From assembly GCA_014529385.2 (NCBI GenBank), contig CM043943.1:153551092-153615091 (forward strand): a DNA stretch of 64,000 bases, read 5' to 3'. Within the stretch, counting starts at the first letter, position 1. Every line of letters begins with the position of its first letter. This document shows, piece by piece, positions 33,470 through 46,679 of the stretch. The translations under genes and the position numbers were made by a program. The notes beneath the pieces were generated by a model. The model was not told the DNA's origin and ran no database searches. It worked only from the letters and a program-made list of their open reading frames with translations. The DNA comes from Adiantum capillus-veneris. Lineage: Eukaryota > Streptophyta > Polypodiopsida > Polypodiales > Pteridaceae.

Positions 33470-36400
33470 GCTATCTTCAACTAATTGTATCCACTATACC
33501 CATCCATGAAACTATACATTTCATTCCTTGCTATCTCATCTAGCATCATATATGTGAATGGTGAAGGAAGCCATTTTTTATTTTTCTAAGCATTTGGTTT
33601 CCTATAGTCCACAAAGACACTTAGTTTCCCATTAACAATAGTTGCTACTTGCCACCGTAGTTATGAGTCTTTCCTTCAGTAGATTGTTGATTTCTTCATT
33701 AACCTTCTTCTCATAATTTGAATTCAACATATACCCTTGAAGTCATACTAGTTGTGCATCTGGTTCAAGTGGTATCCGCAATGTTGGCATACCTTGAGAG
33801 AGATACCCTTTAGGTCTATATGCTCCCATGAAAAAACATCCTTATACTTCTAAAATGACTACCTAATTTTTTACTTAATCTCTACTTTCAGATGCTTATT
33901 GATCTTTATCATCTTTGGATTTGCTTCTCTACCTAGATTCCAATCTTTTACTTCCTGGTCATCTAGTAATCACCAAGTTTGCTAATGATTCAACCTCCTT
34001 CTATGTACGTATGGTTGTCACATATTCATTGAAAGGATTGTCCATATCAATTGAATCCCCCTCTTAACTAGATGATATCCTTTTATTCCTAGACATATCT
34101 ACATTTTATTGCCTTTCTAGCTTTCCTATTGTCTAGACGGTCCACCATAGTCTTGACTCAATGAAGTTATCTAAAAATTGTTGTCCTTGTCACTCTACCC
34201 TTTTGTGATTCAAAAGCTTTGCACTTAAATATATCTCAACAATGGGAAATATGCCTATTGATGCCAACATTCTTTTGATCTTCTTGGTTCCATATTTCCT
34301 ACATGTATCTCTTCTAGTCACATTGCCCTTCTACAATTTTTTGAATTGTTTTTCTTCACGTAAATTCTTCTATTGGGCCCTTGGATTGTCAATTTTTGGT
34401 CTACATATTCAGTCTCCTACACTCTTAAGCCATTGCCTTGCCAATAGCATATAGTATGCCCCTTGAACATTTGTTACCAAGAAATTAGATTTTAACTTCT
34501 CTAAGCTTACCCTAATGTGAAGATTTTTAATCAAACCACTAGTCTCTCATCTTTCATTTTGATTTTGAAAGGAGCCAATTTCATTTCTTGAATTTTCAAT
34601 CTTTGTTTGAAATGCTCTTCAACATGTTGACACCATCACTACCATCTAGTATGACTCCTAATAGTGTTTCCCACTATTTCCTATTCTAAACACCGACATT
34701 TTGTCACTTTGATTTCAAATATGTCCATTGCCATTTCATTTGACTCTTCCTTTTGTTGTTTCCTTATAAAAGTAGCAGCTCTAGGCAAAGTTCTTTTGAT
34801 ATCATCCAATTCAATAGGTAGCCTTTGAATTTTCTTATAGATCATAACATAAATTTGGTCCTATTCATTTTGAGAGCTACTATTTGAACTTGATGATCTC
34901 CCTTCTAGATAGCTATCCTTCGACAATGCTATGCCTCTTTTGGGCTCCTACGTCTCTTTGTAGATGAATCCTTTTGTTTGGGAATTAGAATGTTACTTAA
35001 GCACATTATATGTTCCCGTATCCAATATATCACCCTCGACCAGCTCCACCATTACTTGTTGGACATCCTTCTCTAGGTGCTCCTTTAAGCCTTTTGTTGG
35101 TTTCTCAACTTCTTTTCGAGCACTTTCCTTACCAAATTCTTTACTTGAGAACTTCTCTAGAACCTATGTAGGCTTTGGTGAAATCCATTGAATGATTATG
35201 GCATCCAAGCATTCTGGCTTTTATGGAATCTTCTTTTCTAGATCCTAAATGATCTTAGCTACTACTGTCCTTCGCTCTTTCCATCTATCCACCTCTTTGG
35301 CCTTCCAAATGGCTCTCTACTTCTTTCACTTATGAGGCTCTTAAAAATTGCTTTGTTTGAGTGGATGGCTCATGTGGTACCTCCTCGATGACAATGCAAC
35401 ACTCTTGGTGATCATGTGCACTAGAACTAGCTCTGCCAACTTTCCTTCTGCCGCTTCATCTTTAACATGTTTTGTCCACTAAGCTGCAAAGTGTGTTTGT
35501 AGTTACCACAAGTGTAGCATCTAAAGTTACACTGAGTAAAATCAACTCTATCCTGATCTCTACCATCAAAATTTTGATAGTATCCCCTTTCTCTAAAATG
35601 GTGCATTTTGATTTTATAGTTGTTTCACAAATATCCAAATGCTTTACAATAGATACATCGGCAATACTCATTAGGATTTTGCTCTTTTGGTTTAAATGTA
35701 GTACACTAGGTCTCTACTGCAAGCCTGATCTTGGACATTTTAGAGATCTTCTAGAAGATTTGTTCAATCTTCTGGACCCAAGCTCAGTTCTTTTTATTCT
35801 TCTATTGGTCCTTTGATTCACTATCTGAGGAATTAGAGCTAGTATTGGACCCCTCTATGGATGATTCACTGTCACTTGACCTCCCTCTTTTCTTGTAGCC
35901 CTTCTTCTTCTTGGCTTGTTGCTCTAATTTCAGAGCTCTCTGTACCAGATCATTGAATTTCCTAGTTAATGTTGGTACCTCTTACTCCCTTAAAGTTCTT
36001 ATTTTTGAATCCACTCAAAAATCATGAACGTATTATTTTCTTTGAGAGCGGTTCATTTAGCTACCTGGCTAAGTCCTTAATTTTATACACAGCTTATGAC
36101 CAATAGCTTACCGTACTTGATTTTATCTACTTCATAGAGTATATCTTCATCCGAGTAATTCTCATTGTATTTCAACAAGAATGCCTTTTTCAACTTGTTG
36201 TAGGTGTGAAGTTTGCATGATAGATAGTGGTAATATCACTTCCTTCCTACATCCTTGGAAGGAAGTATTCAACCCACTCATCTTCATCAATATCCTTTAG
36301 GTCATATATTGTTCATAGGCTTGGATATGCACATCTGGATTGTCCTTTCTACTACCTTTGAACTTTGGAAAAGAAACCTTCAAATCACTAAATTGCTCCC

Positions 36401-36710
36401 CATATTTGGATCTATGATGATAGTTTCTCCTTGTGATATGATTTTTTTTCCCTATGTTTGTGCTTGTTGTGATGATTTGTATCAACCTCTCATCTTTCAT
36501 TATAATTATCATCCATATTTGTGATAGTATCATGTTCATCCCTATGCTTGGCTTCTGCATGTGACCTTGTTCTCTCGATCTTCTCCTATCAATATTTGCA
36601 TTAGGAGATTTCAAAGGTCCTTTGGATGGCATTTTAGAAAAGATAGGGAAAAGAGCTTCACCAATGAGAAAATAGCTAATGTTACATAGAAAAATTAGCT
36701 GATATGGCAT
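33470..36710 (-). mobile_element. Very old gypsy element: gag, zinc knuckles, RT traces
   Basis: Read on the minus strand from 36710: a Gag start region with FPKFKGSRKDNPDVHIQAYEQYM (about 36300-36370), then two knuckle-like traces (CIYCKAFGY and CYTCGNYKH, about 35495-35690), then an RT trace with DVFSWEHIDLKG, VFVDYRKPNA and EMYSFMDGYSGYN (33485-33845). Many stops and frameshifts separate these. The RT trace resembles the plant gypsy pattern DVFAW.Y.DLKGI...VDYRKLN...YSFLDG(F/Y)SGYNQ. The intervening 33.9-35.4 kb is presumably more of this element, but I cannot read domains there. Confidence 0.65.
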
Positions 36711-36744
36711 AAATTATGGAAAAGGTGCCACACACTCATTTGAT

Positions 36745-37365
36745 AATCCAACGATCCTTGAAAACGGTCATCTTTCATTCCATGAAAGTGTTTTTTCATG
36801 AGGTTGATGTTGCTCATTTAATATTTCTTTTTTCATTATTGAAATACAAAAAAATCACAAAACTATCAGCTAGAGGTAGACTTTGAAGCTTTTGACACCT
36901 CCAATGCCTTTGGGATGCCCAAAACCCTAAAAAACAAATGTCTAATTGCCTCGTTCAACACTTGGAGAGGGAGAAAAGGCCAAAAAACCCCTAGAAAGGG
37001 AGTTTTGTCAAACTGCACGTGAGTGGAATTCTAAATTCTTTTAGAATGCCCCCCTTGCACATCATTCAAAATTGTTTGACAAAATACCCCTTGCGCATTG
37101 TTTGCCAAAAACCCCTTTTTTATGGGTTTTTTGGCATTTTCTCTCTCTCTAGGTGTGAGATTGAGACAAGTACACGTCCATTTTTTAAGGTTTTTGGGCA
37201 TTCCAAACACATTGAAGGTGTCAAAAGCTTCAAATTCTACCTCTAGTTGAATTTTTTGTACTTTTTTTATTGATGACAAAAGCAATATCAAATGAGAAGC
37301 ACCTACCTCATGAAAAAGATAGTTGCATTGAAGGAAAAGATAACCAATTTTGAAGATTGTTGTGG
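36745..37365. repeat. Foldback (long inverted repeat), about 0.62 kb
   Basis: The left arm (about 36745-37010) and right arm (about 37075-37365) are imperfect reverse complements. Shared words on the two strands include CTAGAGGTAGA.TTTGAAGC, TTTTGACACCT.CAATG, TTCATGAGGT and GCCAAAAAACCC. The loop of about 65 bp is centred near 37045. No coding potential is evident. It may be a MITE-like or Foldback-type element, or an inverted duplication. Confidence 0.75.
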
Positions 37366-37433
37366 AGAGTTCTGTTCAATTTTTAGAGTGTCTAGTTGTC
37401 CTTCTGGATGTACTAAACAAATGCAAGTGCATT

Positions 37434-38536
37434 CTAAGAAAAATTTATAGAGAGAGAGAAATTGAATTTCTTACAAAGCCCTCCAAATGACCTTTGAAAT
37501 ATCGTAATGCATCTTAATCTTTTGAAAATATTCTTGTAGGTCTTGGCTATACTCATCAGCAGCCAAGATCTTCGATGTAACTTAAGTAACAAGGGAATTT
37601 TAGGTATTCCCTCAATAATTTCAAAGGGTGCCTTCCTTGTAGTAGTATGGACAATGTTATTGTACGCATGCTCCACAAAAGGTAGGTACTTCTCTTATTG
37701 TGAGTGTTGATCTACTTCTGTGACATAGGTCTTGAGTAGATCTAGAATCGTAAGGTTAGCTATATCACTTTGGCCATCCGTTTGTGGGTGATAGACCGAA
37801 GAGAAATTTAGCCTTGTATTTAGATTCTCAAAGAGACCCTTCCAAAATTATTGGTCATTTGAGGATCTCTATCTAACACTATGGATGTTGATAAGCCATG
37901 GTGTTTGAAAATCTGTGATATGAAGAGGGTTTCCATTTGATGTGCCTTAATAGTCTTTTTGATAGGTATAAAATGTGCTTGCTTGCTAAACCTGTCGACT
38001 ATTATCCATATTCCCATATTCCCATGGATAGACTTGGGTAACCCAAAGATAAAATCCATGGATATACTCTCACATGGTGAATTAGGAATTGACAATGGTT
38101 GGAGTAATCCATGTTGCTTCCCTCTATCATACCTGGTCTTTTGGCATACCACGCATTTTGAAACATACTCTTGTATGTCTAATTTTTTGGTAGGCCAATA
38201 GAAATACGTCTCTACTCCTCGAAGAGTAGGTTGAATTCCTTGATGCCCCACATAGGGAGGAGCATGGGATTCATACACTACTTTCTCACGAAGGGAGTTA
38301 GTAACACATAGCCTAATGCGATGGAGAAGATAACCATCATGCAAGGTGAAAAATTCATCTACCCTAAGGCAATGGATGACATTATATCCTTGAGATTGGG
38401 TTCATTAGCATACTCATCTAGCATAGAAGATAGATCATTGTGAGTTACTATAGACACTCTATTTACTTTTGGTCGTCGTGATAGTGCATTGGCCACTTGA
38501 CTGTGCTTGCCAACAATATGAGAAATATGAAAATTG

Positions 38537-38540
<4 letters not shown>
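37434..38540 (-). pseudogene. Gypsy RNase H end, integrase and integrase C-terminus
   Basis: On the minus strand: HISHIVGKHSQVANALSRRP (end of RNase H) and DEYANEPNLKDI, then the integrase zinc domain (GHQGIQPTLRGVETYFYWP, CVVCQ) and core SMDFIFGLPKS and DRDPQMTN. After a decayed gap comes EHAYNNIVHTTTRKAPFEI (37590-37676). The frame is open from 38344 to about 37830. The rest of RNase H is cut off by a (CT)n tract at 38541, so the element is 5'-truncated. Confidence 0.88.

Positions 38541-38601
<61 letters not shown>
38541..38601. repeat. (CT)n microsatellite at gypsy truncation point
   Basis: About 30 CT units interrupt the RNase H frame exactly. Sequence beyond it (38602 onward) is unrelated to RNase H. 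Confidence 0.95.
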
Positions 38602-38604
<3 letters not shown>

Positions 38605-38805
38605 GCTCATTGTCAAGAAGATTGTGTGAGAACACACTCCAAGAGAAAATAATAAAGAAAAATTACTCTCTTTGTTTTTGTTTTTTTTTGTCGACTCTAT
38701 ATTTTCCCCTAAGCTCTATGGTAGCCTTGAATGTTTGTTTTTCTGCATTCAACTTTTAATTTAGCCAAGCGCTGATTATTAGCTACAGATCTTTCTCTTG
38801 GCTTG

Positions 38806-38893
<88 letters not shown>

Positions 38894-39779
38894 ACACCAC
38901 CACAATCGAGCTCCCCATCTCTACTAGCGCTACCTAATGCTGTCTGCTACTCAATTCCCTACAAGTGCCGAGTGTGTGTGTGTGTGTGTGTGTGTGTATA
39001 ATTGCCACCACACACTCCCAAGCTTTTTGGTTTCCATCTTCCAAGGATCTTTGACTTGCTATTGTTTATTAGATCTTGCTCAAAGCCTTCGATTGCCGAG
39101 TTTCTCCCCGTTGAGGTTCATGCTCAACTCCTGCTCTGTCCTCGATTCCTTTAATTGCTTGGTTCCCTCACTTGCATATCTACTTTGTGCTGCTCTAAAG
39201 TGCAAATCCCTATGCTCTCAAGCTTTTAATTTTGAGCTTTCTATGCACTGCTACACATCAATTTTATTGTCTCCAAGTATCTTTCGACTCTGTGTTGCAC
39301 TCCCCTAGTGATGCTCGGATGATTCTCTGCAGTCTCTGCTCGATTCTCCAAGCTTCCACTATGTAGGCTTCTCCTGATCATTACAAAAAATCTCCAAAGC
39401 TTTATGCTCAAATGCTCTCCACTTGATCTACTCTGTAAGGCTTCTCCAAGCTTGCCTTCAAGCTTAGAGATCTTCTACACAAAGATCCCTCTCCTTGCTG
39501 CTTGGTGGCCAATACTCTGTAGATGCTCCAAGACCCCTTATAGATCTCCAAATTCTCTGCTGATTCTCTCAAGCCTCTCAAGATTCCCTCTTGAGTACAA
39601 GTTGAGTTGCACATGCTGGGGCAACCAAGATCCGCAATCTCACCTATTCTTTGCCGGGTCCTCATCAAGAAGCTCCGATCTGAAGCCATCGAGCCGGAAC
39701 TACCAACGTCGAGCTCAAGCCGAATCTGTCACTTTCATGTCATGTGGGGAAGTTGTCGTGGGTGCCAATCTCTATTGTT
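38602..39779. other. Gene-free stretch with (GT)n tracts
   Basis: Contains (GT)n at 38809-38890 and 38973-38997. TGCT/CTCCAAGC-rich DNA at 39000-39779 is probably the untranslated leader of the minus-strand retroelement whose primer site follows at 39780. No protein domain is seen. Confidence 0.6.
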
Positions 39780-40021
39780 GCTCTAATACCAGTTGAAAAG
39801 TGTGTGTGCATGGATGCGTGCATGCACGATGCGGATGTAGTGCGGTGTGTGTCTGTGTGTGTGTGCAAGAAGGGGAGAGGGAGAGGGAAGACGTTGTGTG
39901 GGTGGAGTATAGCTCTAATGAGTGACCCTTATTCTTGGGATATGTATAAGAATATGATGGCCAGTGGGAAGCGCCCATAGCCTGGGCGGTTGGGCAAGGC
40001 ACAGACACCTGTACCCCAACA
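39780..40021 (-). mobile_element. Retroelement primer site and probable 5' LTR (partial element)
   Basis: The minus strand reads TGGTATTAGAGC at 39780-39791. An LTR-like segment begins TGAAAAGTG at 39794 and may end at CCCCAACA near 40021. No partner LTR was found in the window. Confidence 0.55.
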
Positions 40022-40503
40022 CTAGGCCGCTCCAAACTTGGGCTTTGAAACCTCTCTTGAGCTCTAGTTTTCTCGCCTTCTTGTCCAAGCCTCTCCTGTA
40101 CTCCTTCGTACAAGCCACTGAGGAAATACCAAACCTCTCCTCTTTGCACCTTGGTTGTCACCTCGCCACACCATGGAATTGATCGTCGGCAAATGCACCC
40201 ACTACTTTGACGCAACGTTTCAAAATGCAAGGGTCTGGGAGGAGGTCGTCGCCACCATGGAACAAAGTTAGAGATTTTTAGAATGCTTGTAGGGGATGGG
40301 AAAAATCGACGCCGGCTGGAGGTGATCCACTGCAAAACGTCAGCGTTTTGAAACGCTAGTGGTGGCTAGTGTGGTACAACATTTTGCAATGCATGGAGAT
40401 CAAAGGAGGAAAATGGTGAGGGTGTTGGTGATGACGCTCTTCTTCTTAGTTCTTCTTCTCAAAAAGGCAGCTCCTTCTCCTCCGAGGCCTTCGACAACGA
40501 CAT

Positions 40504-40550
40504 GGCTCTGATACCATGTCAAAGTTGACGATGCGGAAGCGTAGAGACCA

Positions 40551-40639
<89 letters not shown>

Positions 40640-40760
40640 TCTTGAACGAATCAACCTCGGCAATGAATAACCAAATTTGTAATACAATGGAGGCAAGGAT
40701 TTTCTTACATAGAAACCTCAGTAAACTGCCCTACCTGGACTTTGACAAAAAAGTAAAATA
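40504..40760 (-). mobile_element. Second retroelement primer site and LTR start, with (GA)n
   Basis: The minus strand reads TGGTATCAGAGCC at 40504-40516, and the LTR begins TGTCAAAGTTGACG at 40517. A (GA)n tract (about 40551-40637) sits inside it, in the same relative place as in the TRIM-like element at 55.5 kb. The far end of the LTR is not resolved. The leader lies at 40022-40503. Confidence 0.6.
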
Positions 40761-41180
40761 AATACCTAAAAGCCAAACTAAATAATGGGATCACATTGGG
40801 CAATGCACTTGAGATCTCAAATCTTGTTACAAGACTGGGAACCCTCCTGTTGTATGTGGTTAACTACAATTGAGATAGCTGGAGCATAACATTAGAAGAA
40901 ACTTGGACTCAATTTTGGGCGCTGTAAGAAACGCCAACTCAGCATAGAGAGAGGTAATTCTGGAAAATACAAAAGTAGTTTTTTGGAATTCTAGTTCTCA
41001 TAGTACATAGAAAAAATTTTCTCAATCACTTAAATGTATGCTCGTACAAAATGCTTTTTGAGAGCCCAACTTAAGTGTACACAAAAATCCATGTATGTGA
41101 ATCTTAATGAGTAATGTGATGTGCAATAAGAGAAAACCCATAAGAGATGTTTTCAAAATACAAAAATAATACCATAGATG

Positions 41181-41532
41181 GATGCATCCGAAATGTACAA
41201 AAACCTTAGGATAGCACTTTAAAATGCTGAAATATGACGTCTCTAGCTCAAGATATAGCATTTTTAAGCCTAGGGCCTCATGAGGTCAGAACCAAGCAAA
41301 TAGAGGCCCTTGAGGAGCGACACGGATGCTAACCTAGACCACGGGGAGGCTAAGAGACTTGGGGGTTCCCAACACTCAACTCAATCGAGGAGACTTTTCA
41401 AGGGCCTCTATTCGCTTGGTTTTGACCTCATGAGGCCGTAGTATTAAAAATGCTATATCTTGAGCTAGAGATGTCCGATTTCAACATTTTTTAAAGTGCT
41501 ATCCTAAGGTTTTTTGACGTTTCAGATGCATC
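41181..41532. repeat. Foldback (long inverted repeat), 0.35 kb
   Basis: The arms (about 41181-41313 and 41396-41532) both begin GATGCATC and share AAGATATAGCATTTTTAA, GGCCTCATGAGGTC and CAAG.GAATAGAGGCCCTTGA on opposite strands. The loop is about 82 bp. A further partial copy in the same family follows at 41530-41640, itself containing an inverted GAATAGAGGCCC pair. No coding potential is evident. Confidence 0.85.
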
Positions 41533-41640
41533 CTAAGGTTAAAAAATGCTATATCTTAAGCGTAGGGCTTTGTGAGGTCAAAACCAAGCGAATAGAGGCC
41601 CAGAGACCCCTCTAGGGCTTCTATTCGCTTGGTTCTGACC

Positions 41641-42453
41641 CCTTCATAGTCTTAACTAGTACCTATCAATCGCTATCAAGTACGATCCATTGAAATTTGA
41701 ATTGTGAGAACTTCATATAAAGGTGATTGATGCTTGTGCGAGATGCACACGTACAAGTACTTCACTTTTAAAATAGAAATAGCGGGTCATAAAAAGGCAC
41801 TCGGCGCTTGTGCAAGATGTCACTATCAAGCGCCTTACTTTTCTAGTGATAGTGACAATTTCATCAAAATGGTTTTCAGGGAAATTTTCAAAATTAAAAA
41901 AAAGCTTTTTATACGTAACGTTAGCCTTCTTCCTATTGGCTAAGGAGCATTCTCTCACTAGAGCTAAAAGGTCCAAAAGTGAGTCCATTTCTTTCCTAAT
42001 GTGGGTAATTACTGTGCTCTTTCTATTTTGTTACTAGCGGTGAGTTGATGACTTGTAGATGGGAGAAGGTGTCAGCAATAAAATTCATTGGCCGTTTTAT
42101 ATTTGCACAGTGTTTTTAGATCTTTTATCAAAATAAGCCACTATGACTGCTTTGTAAATAGGATACTGAGAACTCACCCCAAGAGGGTCATGCAATAATA
42201 AGTGATATGCTCCACTCATAACTAAAGTGGACTAAGTGTAAAAAAGGAGTCTCCAATTTTTTGCACCAACAACTAATATTAAATAGTAAATACCACGAGG
42301 TGAGGTGCTGCCGTGGAGTTTGGGGCTACAATCTTTAGGCATTTCTTGTGTAGATGCTCTCAATTTTCCCTTTTCTCTCTTTTATACTATGTTATTGTTG
42401 TGATGTGTACTCCCTAATCAAGTCTACATCTCCTCTCTTACTCTCTTACACTC
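41641..42453. other. No gene recognised
   Basis: Contains a short diverged duplication (TGCTTGTGCGAGATG near 41730 and CGCTTGTGCAAGATG near 41805). Otherwise AT-rich sequence. Confidence 0.5.
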
Positions 42454-42602
42454 TTTCATTTTCAAGCTTGTGTGTGTATGGTCATAGTCTAGGTGTGTGT
42501 GTGTGTACTTGGGAATTGGAAGAGATGGTGAGAGGCTGATAGTGAACTGTTCAAGCAAGATTGAAATTGGAAGCACTCGTCCTCCCAATCTCCTTTCCAA
42601 CA
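42454..42602 (+). repeat. LTR-like repeat, left copy, next to a primer site
   Basis: Shares TCATAGTCTAGGTGTGTGTG, GGAAGAGATGGTGAGA and TCTCCTTTCC with 53766-53905. TGATATCAAAGC at 42604-42615 resembles a tRNA-Met primer site. This end therefore looks like the 3' end of a plus-strand 5' LTR. Its own left boundary is not resolved. Confidence 0.6.
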
Positions 42603-42615
42603 GTGATATCAAAGC

Positions 42616-43540
42616 GTTGAGAGATTCAACAATTGATTTCAAATTTGAAGGATTGATTTTTGAAATTTCAAATTTGAATTTGCAAAAAAGGATTAATTGG
42701 TGATTAAGCGGTAAATCAACCAATTAATCATGCTTTTGGATCGTCAAAATCTGGTATGTCAAGCTTTTAGTTGAAATTCAAGGGCTAAACTAGTGGATTC
42801 TGAAGGCAAAAGGGCAAGAATCAAAGAAACAAGAGCTTTCAAAGATCTTGAAGAAAAACTAATCAGGTGGTCAATCTGACCCTGCATCACAGAGAGTTGA
42901 AGGATATTTAGAAGGGTTGTGCTCGGCATCATTAAAGAAAGAAAGAAGAAGTCTTAATAACAAATTCGGCTACCGACTTGTTGGGAATATGAAGTTGGAA
43001 GCAGGTAAAGAACGGCTTGAGATATTTTTTACAACTTCAAGGCTTACAAGAGGAGTTGCCACCTTCGACCGTTTCAAGTAGCATACAAGATTTCTCCTCA
43101 TGAGTACTACCGTGAGAACCGGCCCTTGCTCCAAAAAAATTTGCATCTATTGATCACCATCAAAACCTACAGAGTGGGTATCAATGGGGGCGCCTCAAGA
43201 AGCTGAGTGTTTTTTCCTTCTTGCACGCAAGCCAAAATACCCCACAACGGTCTCCATCAATCCTTCTTCCCCTCACACCATCACTTTCATCAAACTGGTC
43301 GCAATTGACCTCCCAATTGAAGGATCCACACACACTTTAACTAAAAAAAAGTAGCTTAACTTAACTTGTACTTGGTCGGCCGTCCATGAACAATTGAGCA
43401 ATCACCGCGGGCAAGCACTAAACCTTGGCCGCCATCATCCACAGTTCTCGCAACTCACCCACGAAATCCCTCGGTTGACTACATGCTTCATTTTCCTTTT
43501 GGCCACCATTATAATATCAAAGGGAATGCATTAACCCAAG

Positions 43541-43571
<31 letters not shown>

Positions 43572-43713
43572 TCCCACTGAAGCTCTTTTAACCTCGACTT
43601 GTTTAAGATCCCTCAAGCTACACGACTTTCAATTACCGTGGATTTTGTCATCCAACATTGCTCAATTGGAGATACTACCAGATGACATTTGAATGACATA
43701 ATAGAAGCCGACT
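42616..43713. other. Probable internal leader of the plus-strand element; (AT)n tract
   Basis: No clear domain. An (AT)n tract lies at about 43541-43568. The boundary with the minus-strand gypsy element that begins nearby is not resolved. Confidence 0.4.
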
Positions 43714-45017
43714 CTACCGATCGAATTTTACATTAAAAATTAAATTATTTTTTCTTTGGAACAAACAACTACAAATCCTTGAGCTAAATGCATTTAAGTC
43801 CATGATTGACCTTGGTGGAATGTTTTGGAACCATGTCAATGCTTTTCCTTCTAAGGTCATTCCAAACCCCTCGAATTGAGTATGAAAATTGAATATGCAT
43901 TCTGATCTTACCACTTGCTTAAAGCTTGCTAAGTGGTCATATGGATCCCCAGATCCACTGTATTTTTTGACCCATCTCTGAAAATCAACTGATCTGACAC
44001 GTCTATTTGGTTCAATTCCCGGTCTCTTGGCAGTTGGTCCCGTTCTGAGTCCTTCAAACCAGTCTATTGGAAATAGGGACTCATGTAGCCCTGGATTGGC
44101 TTTAGTGTCACCCGGTTTTCTTTGTGATGAGGTGGTTTCTGGTTTCTTAACATTACTCTCAGAAGATCTCTCACGGTGTTCATCTCTTGGAATAGTTTCT
44201 GGTCCTTGGCCCAATATCCAATCCCTTATGGAGTACCCTTGGTATTTGGTTTGTTCCACCTCCTCTGGAGTCATCATAACAAATTTGTTGTTATAACAAT
44301 CCCTAAACAGGTAGGTTGGTATATTTGTCAAACCCTTTTCTTTGATCTTGAAGATATAGATGATCTTCATGGGTGTTAGTTGTCCTGATTTGGCATGCGC
44401 AGTCCATAGAAGATCTTTGATGTTTCTATCCTCCCAACAATATACCCTGATCCTAGGATTATCCGTACTAAGCCGTTTCAAAGGTTCAAATCAAATTGAT
44501 CGTATCCCTCAAAATTTAAAGTTGGTGGTCCTTCTTTTACTGCCATATTTGGAATTATGGTATTTACCTTTAACCCCCATTTGTCTATCACGTGAGGGTT
44601 TTCAACTTGTAAATACTGAGTTTCGTTTTTATCCATGTACATTTTTCCTTGTTTGTTTGTCCTGATTTCCTCTTCAAACTCAATACCATGGTCATCAATG
44701 CGAATAGCATACTCTTCATTAGGATCCAGGTAAACTTGAGCTCCATGACTATTAGTCTTGTAAAAAGAGAGTATATGCTTATAGCGCATTGTCGTTCCGA
44801 TTTTTGAGTGAGTCGAATAGGAAGACATTTCAGATGTTGAATACGAAAAAGTGTCTGAGACTTCCTCAAGGATAGTGTGCAAGGGATTGCTTTGATTCAC
44901 ACTTTCTTCGGTGGATACTCTACTGGAGGTTTCTCCAAATATGCCTTGGTTTCCTAGTATATGACCAGATCTAAGGTTCATATAGACTTGTGAAACCCTG
45001 GATAGAGTACTTACCAT
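43714..45017 (-). pseudogene. Gypsy Gag (Athila/Tat-like), frameshifted
   Basis: Two overlapping minus frames (45017-44478 and 44481-43714) form one gag interrupted by a frameshift near 44480. The downstream part has VRSVDFQRWVKKYSGSGDPY, DHLASFKQVV and GMTLEGKALTWFQNI. This is the capsid pattern KF.G..DP..HL..F......(A)..WF..L. A tRNA-Asp primer site far upstream (52491-52505) and a long leader fit the Athila/Tat branch. The N-terminal half is not diagnostic. RT and integrase are not seen in the window. Confidence 0.8.
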
Positions 45018-46679
45018 CGTATTGACTTGTTGTCAACTTCTTTCACTTGACTTGATTGCAACTTCCGTCAAGCTGCCGATTCCTTGTTTGCAACCTGTTT
45101 CCTGTATCAATTTTAATCAAGTTAGATATTATTTCAAAAAGAATATATAGTTTTTGCTAACTATTGAGACTGGTCTATGTGTATCACTTCAATTTGAGCT
45201 AAGTGAGTCAGCAGTTGAGACTTTCAGATTCTACTTTTGCAAAAAGCCAAACGACATCATCTGCAACCTGAAAATTGAGTGAACAAGTACCAATTTGGAT
45301 CCGATTGAACCCAAAATTTCCCAGTGGCCTTGTATTATGTTGGTCTAACACTGTACAAGTTCAAAAGTAAAAAATGATGTCTCTCTATAGCAGTAGTAAA
45401 TAATCGCGAGCGATTATTTATTTTTCTTAAGTTTTTATACTTTTTGGCTTGATTTGCCAAGTATACAACCTGCTAAGGTCCCTCGATAAGTTTTACTAAA
45501 TTTGGACAAAATCTGTTCAAGTTTAGCAATTGTTTCGTGTCCACAGACTCAATTTCTAAGAATCTGATTCAAGTCTCGCTTTTGTGATCCAAATTTCACA
45601 AAAATTGATTTGTGTGGTCCAATTGATATGCTTGACCTTGTGGTATATTCAAATGTACAAGATTATCAATTTTTGAAGAAGATATAAATAATTACAATTA
45701 TTTACTCCATCTATTTTTTTGCAAGTTTTTGACCCAATCTTAACAAAGATTTGTTAAGTATCTCAACTTAAGCTCTTTGGCCAAGTTTCATCAAGTTTGG
45801 ACAATTTTTGGTTCAAATGGTCATCAGCTTTGTATTTGCAGACTGACTTTGCAAATTTTGCCACAACTCCCAATCCAATGATCCAATGCTTACCAAATTT
45901 AATTTGTGGGCTTATTACTATGGTAAAGCTAGTGATATGCTAACTTGGTCAAAAAAGTTGAAAAATGAGGTAGATGTAAATAATCACGATTATTTACTTC
46001 TAACAAATTTTTACATCTTTTTTATCAACTAAGCATGTACACATGTCTATCACATCAATTTAAGCCTATGAATCAAGTTTCATTGAGTTTGAACAAATTT
46101 TTTTCCAATTTACACTCAAGTTCCCGAAAGTCAGTACAGACTTTAGTTTCACTACAAGAGGTTGCGCAGAATTTGGCACAGGTACCGACGAAATAGCGCT
46201 AAATTTTAAACTTAAAAGCGTTGAGATAAGTTTCGGAAGAGGCGCCGGTATCGTAGCATCGGTATAGGTATCGGTGTAGCGAGCGTCGGAATAGGCCTAT
46301 AAACAGGCATCGGAATAATCAACGGTATAATCCTTGGTATTAATAAATCAAATTCCGACGCCTGTTCTGTGACCCATACTGGCGGTCGTACCATAATCTG
46401 TACCGACGACCAAAACTTGCAAAATTCTTTTAGGCAGAGAGGAATGGGAACTAATGCTGCATGTACTGCAGCAAAAGAAAACATCCCTCTCTGCCCAAAG
46501 AAAGAGTGCACAAGCAACCGCACTCCACCTACAAGCTGACGCTAAAGAGCGAGTGTACGGCAATTAGAAAAATTATAAGAATAACGTAACTTGTTAACAT
46601 GAGTCAAAAACTGTAAAACCATAAACATAACTTATGTGTCATATCATAACCATATCCATCACACGATTGCTATACCATC

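Noticed and set aside
35715-35760. Plus-strand CKPDLGHF resembling a zinc knuckle
   Set aside because: Cys-His spacing is wrong and the surrounding decayed gag reads on the minus strand.
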